NCBI RefSeq assembly: GCF_000374485.1
Contig: NZ_KB894511.1
Location: 1 to 37,123 of the forward strand
Reading direction: 5' to 3'
Source: Algicola sagamiensis DSM 14643
Lineage (GTDB): Bacteria > Pseudomonadota > Gammaproteobacteria > Enterobacterales > Alteromonadaceae
Length of the DNA stretch: 37,123 bases
The notes beneath the pieces are model-generated. The model did not search any database. It saw only the letters and a list, made by a program, of their open reading frames with translations, and was not told where the DNA came from. The translations under genes were made by a program, and so were the position numbers. Of the stretch, positions 1 to 10,730 are shown piece after piece. Position 1 is the stretch's first letter; every line of letters starts with the position of its first letter.

Positions 1-30
1 GAGCTATGATGATTTCTGGTGTATGAGGTG
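1..30 (+). repeat. IS256-type left terminal inverted repeat
   Basis: This end begins GAGCTATGATG and contains the core TCTGGTGTATGA at 15-26. It matches the reverse complement of 1343-1372 at 23 of 30 positions. The window starts exactly at this end. Confidence 0.85.
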
Positions 31-99
31 AGAAAAAGAATGTGGTGCTAATCTGTTGATTGATCTCGCAAATCAATAGTCAACAAAGAGAAACACCAC

Positions 100-1341
100 A
101 TGACAAATCATAAAGTATCGCCACTGAAATCACCAGAAATAGATCCACTGAACGACGTTTTAAAGCAAGGGGCACAAGCGCTCCTCGCGAAAGCCATTGA
201 AGCTGAAGTGGCCGAGTTGTTGGCACAATACGAAACGCTTCAAGTGGATGGTAAGCCAGCGGTCGTTCGCAATGGGCATTTACCAGAACGGACTATTCAA
301 ACTGGCCTTGGCGATATTCAAGTTCAGGTGCCGAAAGTCCGAGATCGCTCAGGCAATGGCGTGAAGTTCAATAGCACATTGGTGCCCCCGTACCTGAAAC
401 GGACGAAAGCTGTTGAGGAATTTATTCCCTGGCTGTATCTCAAAGGGATATCCACAGGGGAAATGCAACCGACACTCGAAGCTTTGTTGGGTGAAGGTGC
501 AAAAGGGCTTTCTGCAAATACAGTGAGCCGTTTCAAGCAGCTTTGGGAGCAGGAATACGATGATTGGCGTCAACGGGATCTCAGTCATCGACGTTATGTT
601 TATATCTGGGCAGATGGCATCTATAGCCGCGTTCGCATGGATGACCGCTTATGCCTTTTGGTCATTATCGGCTCAGATGAAACAGGCCGAAAAGAAGTCT
701 TAGCCGTCGTTGATGGCTATCGTGAGTCAGAAGCCAGTTGGCTAGAAGTGCTGACCCAATTGACAGCGCAGGGATTAACCATCCCACCCAAGTTAGCTGT
801 TGGTGATGGTGCTTTAGGTTTTTGGAATGCTTTAGCAAAGCACTGGCCACAGACAAAGATGCAGCGCTGTTGGGTGCATAAGACAGCAAACGTTTTAAAC
901 AAAGTGCCGAAGTCTGTTCAGCCCAAGATAAAAGAAGCGTTGCATGATATCTGGCAAGCGGAGACAAGGAAAGATGCTTACCATGCTTTCGAGACCACGT
1001 TAAAGCGGTTTGAAGCCAAATACCCAGGTGCGATGGCTTGTTTGAAGAAGGACAAGGGAAGTTTATTGGCCTTTTACGACTTCCCAGCGGAGCACTGGCA
1101 ACATATTCGAACGACAAATCCAATCGAGTCCGTGTTTGCGACGGTTCGTTTAAGAACCACGAAAAATAAGCATTGTGGCAGTCGAAAAACAACGCTGGCG
1201 ATGGCTTATAAGCTGCTGGTAACCGCACAAAATAAATGGCGTCGATTGAGAGGCTATCGCCTTCTAGCTGATGTCATTGCAGGCGTTGAATTCAAGGATG
1301 GAGAAAAAGTAACGTCGGATGATCAACAGGATGCTGCATGA
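100..1341 (+). CDS. IS256-family (Mutator-type) DDE transposase
   Basis: This 413-residue protein catalyses transposition of the surrounding element. The DDE triad is visible: D172 in WADGIY, D236 in VGDGALGFW and E343 in TTNPIESVF. The segments between them resemble the family signature (CWVHKTANVLNK around 257-268). Length is typical for the family (about 400 residues). The ATG is preceded by AAAGAGAAACACCAC, a plausible but modest ribosome-binding site. The frame is uninterrupted, so there is no sign of decay. The gene fills the element between its inverted repeats and has no passenger gene. Confidence 0.95.
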   Translation: MTNHKVSPLKSPEIDPLNDVLKQGAQALLAKAIEAEVAELLAQYETLQVDGKPAVVRNGHLPERTIQTGLGDIQVQVPKVRDRSGNGVKFNSTLVPPYLKRTKAVEEFIPWLYLKGISTGEMQPTLEALLGEGAKGLSANTVSRFKQLWEQEYDDWRQRDLSHRRYVYIWADGIYSRVRMDDRLCLLVIIGSDETGRKEVLAVVDGYRESEASWLEVLTQLTAQGLTIPPKLAVGDGALGFWNALAKHWPQTKMQRCWVHKTANVLNKVPKSVQPKIKEALHDIWQAETRKDAYHAFETTLKRFEAKYPGAMACLKKDKGSLLAFYDFPAEHWQHIRTTNPIESVFATVRLRTTKNKHCGSRKTTLAMAYKLLVTAQNKWRRLRGYRLLADVIAGVEFKDGEKVTSDDQQDAA

Positions 1342-1342
1342 T

Positions 1343-1372
1343 CATGTCATACACCAGATTTGACTATAGCTC
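1343..1372 (-). repeat. IS256-type right terminal inverted repeat
   Basis: Read on the minus strand this end begins GAGCTATAGTC and carries the same 12-base core as the left end. It lies two bases past the transposase stop codon, a usual compact arrangement for this family. Confidence 0.85.
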
Positions 1373-1602
1373 TTTAGATCATTATTTTAGGTCGATTGGT
1401 ATAAAATGCGATTTCATTCATGTTCCTCTTTTCCTGTACCGAACCTCTACCTGAACATGATGATCGATTGTATGAAATATATCAGCTACAAGATTTCATC
1501 CTTTGTATACCGCTGAACTTCGCAATTTTTCGTAATCTACGCTTTACTATTAAAAATCTACTTTTTTCTTAATCTAGAACATTTTCGAGGAGGAAGGTAT
1601 TC

Positions 1603-1785
1603 ATGGCTTTAATGACAGTAACCGAGGTCGCTGAATTCCTAGGTATTCAAGATGTACGCGTCGAAAGACTCGAACGTGAGCACCTTTTGATTTCTAAAGA
1701 GAAGGATGCTGACGGGAATCCGCTTTTTGATGAAGAAGATGTAAAGCGTTATAAGACCTTTGCAGAGAGGATCGGCGGAATTTAG
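1603..1785 (+). CDS. Small MerR-type helix-turn-helix DNA-binding protein
   Basis: This 60-residue protein begins with a MerR-like or excisionase-like helix-turn-helix: TVTEVAEFLGIQDVRVERLERE at about residues 5-26, followed by an acidic wing region ending in FDEEDVKRYKTF. It has no effector domain. It has a strong Shine-Dalgarno sequence, GAGGAGGAAGG, about five bases before the ATG, so it is probably well translated. Its stop overlaps the stop of the convergent kinase gene by two bases. The upstream 230 bp after the insertion sequence hold no other gene that I can see. Its target and role are unknown; a local regulator is an inference. Confidence 0.65.
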   Translation: MALMTVTEVAEFLGIQDVRVERLEREHLLISKEKDADGNPLFDEEDVKRYKTFAERIGGI

Positions 1786-2624
1786 TCGCGATACGCGTCG
1801 AGTATATGTGTATATCGTTTGGCTGCATTTGGCTCTGGATGTGAAGACTGCAGCCACCATTTCTGGCAAAGCCAGGCATAGACTGGCTTGAGTAATTCAA
1901 CGCGGCGTTCAATATGGTAAGAGCTTATATCTGTGATAGGTGATACTGATTCATATGAACAGATGAGCTTTTGGGTTTGGGTTTGTGTGAATTGAAATTC
2001 AACACTGATCTGGGCAAGGTCCCAACCTATATCCTGTAAGTGTACATATTCAAAGTCGATAAAAAAGCACTGCTTTTGTTGCCACAGGATATTTTGTGGC
2101 ACGAGATCGCCATGGCTCACCACATATCGAGGTTTCATGTCTTGAAGTACGTCCAGACTCTTACTTAATTTAGCATGTAGCCTTTGATCATCAGATCTCA
2201 CCTCGTCATATAGTGTCTGAAGGTTTACTTTAGATACATTGAAGGGAAATTGATGAAATTGCGCAAGCTGCCTACCTAAATACTGGATTTTTTGAACAGT
2301 GAGCTTTGTATGATGTTCACCGATAACAAACGCTTGGATAAACCCTAGAGACTCTGGTAATTCATAGAGTACTTTTGGGCTTAAATGAAGCTTTGATAGG
2401 TATTTTTGGATTTCCAACTGCTGTTGTTGGCTTGCTAATCCTTCTTTTTCAAACCGACGGAATAATACTTGTTTTCCAGATGAACAAGTTATTTTGAACA
2501 CCGGATTATTCCAGCCACCTTTGAGTGGCTGGATATCCTCGATTGGGTCATCCGAAAAGAATGCTTGGATCAGCTGTAGGCTGGCTGAGTCAATGGGGTG
2601 GCACGATTGTGCTCTGATTTCCAT
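1782..2624 (-). CDS. Aminoglycoside phosphotransferase/choline kinase-fold kinase, probable thiamin kinase
   Basis: The 280-residue protein has the kinase fold of choline and aminoglycoside kinases: a GGWNNPVFKI nucleotide-binding start near residue 41, the catalytic Brenner-type motif SHGDLVPQN near 170, and the metal-binding FIDFEYV segment that follows. It is the last gene of a TPP-riboswitch operon with PnuT. PnuT transporters move thiamin by facilitated diffusion, so trapping by phosphorylation is needed and thiamin kinase is the natural role (inference from context; ThiK belongs to the same superfamily). The ATG chosen gives a 55-bp overlap with pnuT and a weak ribosome-binding site; no better start is visible, so translational coupling is likely. 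Confidence 0.75.
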   Translation of the reverse strand: MEIRAQSCHPIDSASLQLIQAFFSDDPIEDIQPLKGGWNNPVFKITCSSGKQVLFRRFEKEGLASQQQQLEIQKYLSKLHLSPKVLYELPESLGFIQAFVIGEHHTKLTVQKIQYLGRQLAQFHQFPFNVSKVNLQTLYDEVRSDDQRLHAKLSKSLDVLQDMKPRYVVSHGDLVPQNILWQQKQCFFIDFEYVHLQDIGWDLAQISVEFQFTQTQTQKLICSYESVSPITDISSYHIERRVELLKPVYAWLCQKWWLQSSHPEPNAAKRYTHILDAYRD

Positions 2625-3190
2625 TGGAAATATCCAAAAATAACCAAGACTGTGTAAAGCACGAAAAGAAATGCAGTAAGGATTAAAGACTTTTCGAAAT
2701 AGATATAGACTGAAACTGAGTCAATTACGATCCAGTAAAGCCAATTCTCTAAGACTTTTTGAGCGACTAAATATGTGGTAAATACGCTAAAACAGGTTGT
2801 AGCACTATCGATATATGGGAAATCAGCTTGCGTATAGTTATCCATCATAAAACCCAAAATTAAACTGATACAAGCCAACGAGATGATAAAGATAGAATGC
2901 TTCTTAAACGACCAACTTTGTATTCGAAGCATCGTTTTTTCTTTTTGTGAAAACTGCCAGATGTACAAGCCATAAACAGCCATGATGAGATAGTAAAACT
3001 GCAAAATAGAGTCCATCAGCAGGTTTACTTCCCAGAAAATAACGAGGTAAATTGAAGTACTGGCGAAAGCTGCGAACCAGCACAAACTATTTTGGCGCAT
3101 TGCAAGCAGCAAGTAGGTTATGGAAAGCAGCATTGCCGCGATTTCCCAATAACTTGTTGCCATCAAGCTTTGCAAAAGATGATCGATCAT
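2570..3190 (-). CDS. pnuT: PnuT, thiamin facilitator of the PnuC family
   Basis: A 206-residue, strongly hydrophobic inner-membrane protein with about seven helices and the PnuC-family features, including an early YLLLAMRQNSLCWF segment and YGLYIWQF. PnuC relatives carry nicotinamide riboside, riboflavin or thiamin; the TPP riboswitch and the neighbours (thiamin-binding protein, kinase, TonB receptor) identify this one as the thiamin branch, PnuT. Its start overlaps the stop of the upstream gene as ATGA and its end overlaps the kinase gene, giving a tightly coupled salvage unit. The length is usual for the family. Specificity is inferred from context, not read from binding residues. Confidence 0.85.
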   Translation of the reverse strand: MIDHLLQSLMATSYWEIAAMLLSITYLLLAMRQNSLCWFAAFASTSIYLVIFWEVNLLMDSILQFYYLIMAVYGLYIWQFSQKEKTMLRIQSWSFKKHSIFIISLACISLILGFMMDNYTQADFPYIDSATTCFSVFTTYLVAQKVLENWLYWIVIDSVSVYIYFEKSLILTAFLFVLYTVLVIFGYFQWKSEHNRATPLTQPAYS

Positions 3191-3438
3191 TTGGGGGTAA
3201 GGTCCTTATTGAAAAACTTACAGACGAACACTTGTTTTCCGTATGTCTCAAAACTCTTTTTCATCTCCTGGTGCAACAGTGGCATAACGATATCAATATC
3301 ACCAAATATCTGAGTACTCATTGTATTGGTGATGATTGTCACGTTCTCATGCTCATTGAGTCTTTCGATAAATGCTTTAATGGCTGGAATAAACTCATCC
3401 GCAAGGGGGTATTTGCTAATTTCAACGGAGATTTTCAT
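3187..3438 (-). CDS. Small thiamin-binding protein of the MTH1187/YkoF family
   Basis: An 83-residue protein starting MKISVEISKYPL, with a compact ferredoxin-like layout (beta strand, helix AFIERLNEHENV, strand, GDIDIVMPLLHQEM helix). This is the single-domain version of the thiamin/HMP-binding family (DUF77, YkoF-like). It has no signal peptide, so it is likely cytoplasmic. It lies 13 bp after the TonB receptor gene and overlaps pnuT by 4 bp. Its presence in a TPP-controlled uptake operon fits binding of thiamin or its pyrimidine moiety, but its exact task is not known. Confidence 0.75.
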   Translation of the reverse strand: MKISVEISKYPLADEFIPAIKAFIERLNEHENVTIITNTMSTQIFGDIDIVMPLLHQEMKKSFETYGKQVFVCKFFNKDLTPK

Positions 3439-3451
3439 GCATATATTCCTA

Positions 3452-5512
3452 TTATTCGAATGTCATTGTGAAAGTGAGTCCAAATTCTCTTGGTGCACCA
3501 AACTGATAATATGCATGTTCAGTGTATCCATCTCTGGGGTCGTTTCCAAAATAAAACCCGCGGACAGGGTAAGTCTCATCTGTTAAGTTCTTTCCCCACA
3601 ATAAAATTTGCCACTGTGTCTGCTGATAAGTAATGTCTGCATGGAGTAAAGTTACATCATCAGTTTTGGTATCATGATTATCGGAAAGATAGTATGCACT
3701 TTTTCCTTCTATCGTTGTATTGAAGGAGAAGGCATCTGTGATGTCATATAAGAGGTTGGTGCTGTAGCTGAGATTTGGTGATTGTGCTTGTTCTCTTCCT
3801 GACTGATCAATGCCAGTTGAAGTCACAAAATCTTTGAGTTCTGTCTTTAAATAGCCAACAGCAGCAGACAACTCTAGGTCCTGTGCTACTTGAAATTGGA
3901 ATTCTGCTTCAAGGCCATAATTAGTGCCATTTGCATTGACAATAAAGCCAGTGAAGTCATGCTCAGAAGCTTCTATTGCCCAGCCTTTCACTTGCATGTC
4001 CTGACGTTTGCTGTGAAAGAAAGTGAGTTGATACTGTAGGTTTTGATCTTGGCTAACCCCTTTCAGACCAAGCTCTCTCGAAATCAGCGTTTCTGCTTGA
4101 AAGTCTCCATGTTTTGCTAAAATATCAGCAAAGTGTGGATTATCTTTTGCTTTACTTAATGCTTCACCATTAAAGCCACCTGCTTTGTAACCACGAGACC
4201 AGCGAGCAAATACAGACTGATTGGCATGGATTTGATAATGAAGCGCAATTTGGCCTCCCCATAGATCTTCCTGATGTTTAAGATTGAGCTGATGGGAGTT
4301 GGTAAAATCTGACTGATATTGTTCGAAACGTAAGCCAGTGATCAGCGTCAAGTCGCGAGATAACCGAGTATCTAACTGCGAGTAGAGTGCAACTTGCTGA
4401 GTGGTTTCTTCACTGTGATAAGATTGCTTTCGGTTGAGATTATTTTCTTTGTGGCTCGTATAGAGGCCAAATATATAGTCTGTTCGACCAGAAAATACAG
4501 GTGTTTTTGAAATGGCTCTACTATCAAGCGTCAACTGTTGATGCTTTCTGTCATAATGATCCTCAGAAGCATATCCATCAGGGTGAAAGCGGGGATATGT
4601 CCAATCTTCATCATAACCATACTGCGTTTCGGTATCATTCAAAGTGACTGTTGATTCCAAGTCAAAAAGGTTGAAGCCACTGAACTTAGCATTAAGCGCG
4701 TGGGCAAGTGTGTTTTGTGTATCTTGTCCGGGCTTATCCGAAAATGTTCGACGCGTGTTGTCTAAGCTAAACCCATCATAACCATTGTCAAAATCCATCC
4801 AGTGCGTGGTCCAATGTAGTTTTAATGTATCGCTTGCTTGCCATGCTAGCTGAAACCGCCCAGTTTGCTCGTCAAAACCTTGGGTGTCAATTCTTCGGAG
4901 GAATTGGTTTTCTTGATAACCATCATGTAAAAATTGACTGTAAGAAAATCGATAGTTGAGAGAGTCAGAAAGTGGTCCAGTATTCGCAATATTCAATTGT
5001 TTGCCACCATATTGCTGAACGCCGAGTTTTAGCTTTGTGATTGATTGGTCTTCTGGTGCAGTAGACATCATATGGATCATGCCAGCCATTGCGCTGTTAC
5101 CGAAACGGGTGCCTTGTGGACCACGAAAGATTTCGATTTGGTTGATGTCAAATAGACTACTCCCCAAACCAAGACCACTGTAATCTATGCTATCAATTGT
5201 CATGCCGACCGATGGATTGATTGAGTCTGTAAATTGGCTGCGCTCGCCAATGCCACGAATTTGAACAAATTTCCCTCGCGAAGCACCCGCAGAAAAGTTC
5301 ACATTGGCGAGGCTTTGATAAATGCTTTCAAGGTGTTGTGCTTGGCGTCGCTCAATCTGGGCTTCATCAATCAGTGTCACATGGGAAGGTACATCCATGA
5401 TATTGGTTTGGCGAAAATCACCTTGAACTTGAATACGTTCAATATTGTTAGATGCTTTCGCGTTTGCTGCGCTTAACAGGCTTGCTGATAGGAGAGATAG
5501 TACTAACTTCAT
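3452..5512 (-). CDS. TonB-dependent outer-membrane receptor for thiamin
   Basis: A 686-residue receptor. A signal peptide occupies about residues 1-20 (hydrophobic core LVLSLLSASLLSAANA). The plug follows, with RIQVQGDFRQTN and the VQIRGIGERSQF and GPQGTRFGNSAMAG segments, and then a long beta-barrel with many aromatic-rich strands. A TPP riboswitch lies directly upstream, and pnuT and a kinase lie downstream, so thiamin or a thiamin precursor is the likely substrate. Comparable receptors in gammaproteobacterial thiamin regulons have been named omr1. The protein ends in FTMTFE instead of the usual terminal aromatic, a small oddity. The signal peptide supports the chosen ATG. Confidence 0.88.
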   Translation of the reverse strand: MKLVLSLLSASLLSAANAKASNNIERIQVQGDFRQTNIMDVPSHVTLIDEAQIERRQAQHLESIYQSLANVNFSAGASRGKFVQIRGIGERSQFTDSINPSVGMTIDSIDYSGLGLGSSLFDINQIEIFRGPQGTRFGNSAMAGMIHMMSTAPEDQSITKLKLGVQQYGGKQLNIANTGPLSDSLNYRFSYSQFLHDGYQENQFLRRIDTQGFDEQTGRFQLAWQASDTLKLHWTTHWMDFDNGYDGFSLDNTRRTFSDKPGQDTQNTLAHALNAKFSGFNLFDLESTVTLNDTETQYGYDEDWTYPRFHPDGYASEDHYDRKHQQLTLDSRAISKTPVFSGRTDYIFGLYTSHKENNLNRKQSYHSEETTQQVALYSQLDTRLSRDLTLITGLRFEQYQSDFTNSHQLNLKHQEDLWGGQIALHYQIHANQSVFARWSRGYKAGGFNGEALSKAKDNPHFADILAKHGDFQAETLISRELGLKGVSQDQNLQYQLTFFHSKRQDMQVKGWAIEASEHDFTGFIVNANGTNYGLEAEFQFQVAQDLELSAAVGYLKTELKDFVTSTGIDQSGREQAQSPNLSYSTNLLYDITDAFSFNTTIEGKSAYYLSDNHDTKTDDVTLLHADITYQQTQWQILLWGKNLTDETYPVRGFYFGNDPRDGYTEHAYYQFGAPREFGLTFTMTFE

Positions 5513-5566
5513 TCTTGGATCTCATTATTTCGAGATCCGGCCAACTGCCAGGAGATTCTTAAAGAC

Positions 5567-5647
5567 CATTCCTACGCCGGTATTAGCCGGATCAGGTGCG
5601 AAGGGTTTGTTGATGGCAACATCTCAGCTCAGTGAGCACCCCTTGGT
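5567..5647 (-). promoter_or_regulatory. TPP riboswitch upstream of the thiamin receptor operon
   Basis: Read on the minus strand the region has the THI-box pieces in order: GGGGTGCTC, CTGAGCTGAGATG, ACCCTTCGCACCTGATCCGG, CTAATACCGGCGTAGGAA. This is nearly the canonical TPP aptamer. Between it and the receptor start there is a 7-bp hairpin, GGATCTC/GAGATCC, whose 3' arm includes the only GAG-like ribosome-binding sequence before the ATG. Control of translation by sequestering this site is therefore plausible. High TPP should turn uptake off. Confidence 0.93.
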
Positions 5648-5690
5648 ACAATCTTGATGGCTGAGTCTACAGAAAAATGGTGAGGTTGTT

Positions 5691-5719
5691 AAGTTAGAAT
5701 TGTCTTGAGCCTTGTTCAA
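5691..5719 (-). promoter_or_regulatory. Candidate sigma-70 promoter for the thiamin uptake operon
   Basis: On the minus strand TTGAAC (5714-5719) and TAACTT (5691-5696) are spaced by 17 bases. A start near 5684 would place the TPP aptamer about 35 nt into the transcript, as expected. Confidence 0.4.
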
Positions 5720-5809
5720 ATTTTTCAATTGGTGCTATTAAATTTTTTTTGCTAGTAGATAGATAAAGGACCAATTATCCTGAATAGGTACATTAGAAGG
5801 AGTTAAACC

Positions 5810-6225
5810 ATGTATCAACTTGATCATATCGTACTCAATTCGACAAATGTCGAGAAAACCATGAAGTTTTATGGCAAAGTACTCGACATGCTATTTGTTC
5901 ATTGGCAAGAGTATTTAGATGGTGAGCGTCACTTCCCTGCATTAAGATTATCTCCGACCTGCGTGATTGATATTTTCCCACCAGAAATGTGGCAAAAAAA
6001 AGCACTCAAGGCACACAAGAAAATCTCAACCATTTTTGTATTGCTACGTCAGCCGAGCAGTGGTTGCGGGTCTATCATCGTGTTCAACACATGAATATTC
6101 CAATTTTGAATGGACCGGGTGAGTACTTTGGTGCAAAAGGCGATGGGCTGAGCATTTTTATTCGTGACCCAGATGGAACAACCATCGAGATCAGAACTTA
6201 TGAACAAGATGCGATCAATATTTAA
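5810..6225 (+). pseudogene. VOC (glyoxalase/bleomycin-resistance) family gene with a frameshift
   Basis: The first part (5810 to about 6001) encodes MYQLDHIVLNSTNVEKTMKF and continues to FPPEMWQKK; the rest of the family fold continues in a different frame, from about 5995, with NLNHFCIATS, GPGEYFGAKGDGLSIFIRDP and DGTTIEIRTYEQ. Joining the frames gives a normal VOC protein of about 138 residues. The break is at a run of eight A (5994-6001); nine would restore the frame. The zero-frame reading CAA-AAA-AAA is also a possible minus-1 slippery site. A strong ribosome-binding site AGAAGGAG precedes the ATG. It may be a pseudogene, a sequencing error at the homopolymer, or a slippage-dependent gene. 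Function is unknown. Confidence 0.75.
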
Positions 6226-6907
6226 CCTTTTCAATCTTTAATACATCAGAAATACGTCTTCCGTCCCAATGGTATTGATAATGACTCCCTTGTTTTGCTG
6301 GTGTTAAACCTGTGGGGCGGAATATTGCGATACAATGTGTGTCTTGTCTACGAACAGACTCATAAACCAAGCCCCAGACATCTTGTTCTCTGACTCGTTT
6401 GGCAAATGCCTGTGAAGGCTGATAATTCGTTGGATCATATAAATGCGAGTAATCTTGAGAACGCACATCGAGAAGTGGTTTTTGTGTTTGACTGATGTAG
6501 CTTCGCATTGTGATTTGGCATGGTGGCTCATTGGTTGCACCCAGAAACTTTTCTCGATGGAAAACGGTTTCTGCGATAGCGGTTTCAATGGATAGGCCGG
6601 CATAATAGACCCCAAAACTGCCATCTGTGAATCGGCTGGCATAGCCCGCATGGGTAAATGCAGCCATGATCGCACTGCTTCCAGGACCTACCATGCGATC
6701 ATGAGGCTCCACTAATGCAATATCGCCCGCTTCGTCGCGTAGTCGATCATTTGTGAGTGCTTCCAATGCATAAGCCACTTCCAGCTCCTCTGGATCGAGA
6801 AGATGTTCAAAAAGCTGAATCGGGGGAAAGTGACTGGGGATCAGTCGATAGTTTCTCATGCCTGAAATCTCGACTGGTGTTTTGGTTTGCTCACGATCAA
6901 AGGCCAC
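6215..6907 (-). CDS. RES-domain toxin
   Basis: A 230-residue RES-family toxin; characterised members degrade NAD+. The domain starts YRLIPSHFPPIQLF and includes the conserved GSFGVYYAGLSIETAIAETV block, holding the Arg/Glu/Ser-type residues that name the family. I chose the GTG at 6907: it follows the antitoxin TAA by one base, and an AGGA ribosome-binding site sits seven bases before it. An ATG at 6928 inside the antitoxin gene and one for MRNYRL are alternatives. Placement directly after a Xre/DUF2384 antitoxin confirms a type II toxin-antitoxin pair. The 3' end overlaps the convergent VOC gene by 11 bp. Confidence 0.85.
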   Translation of the reverse strand: MAFDREQTKTPVEISGMRNYRLIPSHFPPIQLFEHLLDPEELEVAYALEALTNDRLRDEAGDIALVEPHDRMVGPGSSAIMAAFTHAGYASRFTDGSFGVYYAGLSIETAIAETVFHREKFLGATNEPPCQITMRSYISQTQKPLLDVRSQDYSHLYDPTNYQPSQAFAKRVREQDVWGLVYESVRRQDTHCIAIFRPTGLTPAKQGSHYQYHWDGRRISDVLKIEKVKY

Positions 6908-6908
6908 G

Positions 6909-7310
6909 TTATCGTCCTCGCTGTGCATCCAAGTATCGGCGAACATCTGCAAGATCCAGCACATTTCCTGCCAGCATCTTATCCAAAGCGGTTTGGCCAC
7001 CAAAAACTTTATTCGGCTTATGGACCCATTGTGCCCATTGCTCTGGCAGCGGGAGCAAAATTTGAAGTGCTTTGTAGATCCCACTGATATATGACAGCCG
7101 CTCAAGAGTGTCTCGGCTGAGGTGGATTGGTTCCTTCGCCATTGATTTACGTTTCCAGTTTGCGATGGTTGAACGAGAACTGACGCCAGCAAGAATGAGT
7201 CGCTGTTCATCAGTGAGACCCCACTCTTCCGTGATATTTAAAAATAACTTCGCCGCAACCTGGCCGAGTCGACCGGGTTCAATCGCGGTATTGTTTGCTG
7301 TTTGGATCAT
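6909..7310 (-). CDS. Xre/MbcA/ParS-type antitoxin (DUF2384)
   Basis: A 133-residue antitoxin partner of the RES toxin. An N-terminal helix-turn-helix is visible around GLTDEQRLILAGVSSRSTIANW, and the C-terminal toxin-binding domain has the usual PLPEQWAQWVHKPNKVFGGQ and ALDKMLAGNVLDLADVRRYL segments. The ATG at 7310 has a good GGAGG site just upstream, whereas the longer frame reading back to 7385 has none. The antitoxin comes first in the operon and presumably represses its own promoter through the TGTACA repeats found there. Confidence 0.87.
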   Translation of the reverse strand: MIQTANNTAIEPGRLGQVAAKLFLNITEEWGLTDEQRLILAGVSSRSTIANWKRKSMAKEPIHLSRDTLERLSYISGIYKALQILLPLPEQWAQWVHKPNKVFGGQTALDKMLAGNVLDLADVRRYLDAQRGR

Positions 7311-7329
7311 AGTTCCTCCGTGTTTACGA

Positions 7330-7364
7330 TGTATATAAGTGTACAAAATAATATCAAATGTACA
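7330..7364 (-). promoter_or_regulatory. Toxin-antitoxin promoter with two TGTACA operator repeats
   Basis: On the minus strand TTGATA (7352-7357) and TATACA (7330-7335) are separated by 16 bases. Palindromic TGTACA occurs at 7340-7345 in the spacer and at 7359-7364 just upstream of the -35, 19 bp apart (about two helical turns), each in a longer AARTGTACAAA context. This fits autoregulation by the Xre-type antitoxin. Confidence 0.55.
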
Positions 7365-7405
7365 AATATAGACAATATTAAACACGATTTAATCCTTGAG
7401 ATCCA

Positions 7406-7434
7406 TTGAATTTTGTGATTTCGAGGCGTAGACT
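7406..7434 (+). promoter_or_regulatory. Candidate promoter of the thiC operon
   Basis: TTGAAT (7406-7411) and TAGACT (7429-7434) are separated by 17 bases. A start near 7441 would put the TPP aptamer at the very beginning of the transcript. Confidence 0.5.
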
Positions 7435-7452
7435 TGGCTCGAATTAAATCTT

Positions 7453-7541
7453 GTCGGAGTGCTCATGGTCGATGACCTGAGCTGAGATCGCATTAGCGGG
7501 ATCCGCTGAACCTGAACAGATTCACATCTGCGGAGGGAACA
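7453..7541 (+). promoter_or_regulatory. TPP riboswitch upstream of thiC
   Basis: The aptamer elements occur in order: GGAGTGCTC, GAGCTGAGATCG, GATCCGCTGAACCTGA, and CAGATTCACATCTGCGGAGG ending in GAAC. Downstream, CAACAGC (7557-7563) can pair with GCTGTTG (7582-7588), and GAGCAA (7554-7559) with TTGCTC (7600-7605). These lie before the ribosome-binding site and may be the expression platform, though no U-rich terminator follows. TPP should switch the biosynthetic operon off. Confidence 0.92.
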
Positions 7542-7576
7542 AGTATCCAACCAGAGCAACAGCATCACTATTGTGA

Positions 7577-10531
<2,955 letters not shown>

Positions 10532-10551
<20 letters not shown>

Positions 10552-10729
10552 TGGGAAACAATTCACAATTTCATCCAGTTCTTTGAGTGCCCTGATTAAA
10601 GCGCAGTCGTTTCAGCCGCCTTTTGCAGTTGCGATTAATGAAGTCTTTTTACCACAAGCGAAGCATGCGACATATCAACTCAAACCAGACGATGTCATTG
10701 ATATTGTCTCGCCAATTCAAGGAGGTTAG
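10532..10729 (+). CDS. thiS: Sulfur carrier protein ThiS
   Basis: A 65-residue ubiquitin-like sulfur carrier ending in the required Gly-Gly (SPIQGG), which ThiF adenylates and which then becomes a thiocarboxylate. The ATG at 10532 is preceded by AAGGAGGT and starts [11 protein letters not shown], typical of the family; the open frame upstream belongs to the thiO region. Curiously, the codons for the terminal Gly-Gly (GGA GGT) also form the Shine-Dalgarno sequence of thiG. Confidence 0.95.
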
Positions 10730-10730
10730 T

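Larger units (their letters stand above)
1..1372 (+). mobile_element. Complete IS256-family insertion sequence
   Basis: The element runs from the first base of the window to 1372. Its ends are imperfect inverted repeats: 23 of the outer 30 bases match, including the terminal 7 bases GAGCTAT and a 12-base core TCTGGTGTATGA. It holds one intact transposase gene. Elements of this family usually make 8-9 bp target duplications. The left flank is outside the window, so a duplication cannot be checked; the right flank begins TTTAGATCA. The element looks intact and potentially active. Confidence 0.9.

Noticed and set aside
665-1228. Long minus-strand frame opposite the transposase.
   Set aside because: It lies wholly inside a well-supported transposase gene, on the other strand, and has no family features or ribosome-binding site.
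6908-7210. N-terminal extension of the RES toxin frame back to 7210.
   Set aside because: It overlaps the antitoxin gene in another frame and encodes no conserved part of the RES domain.
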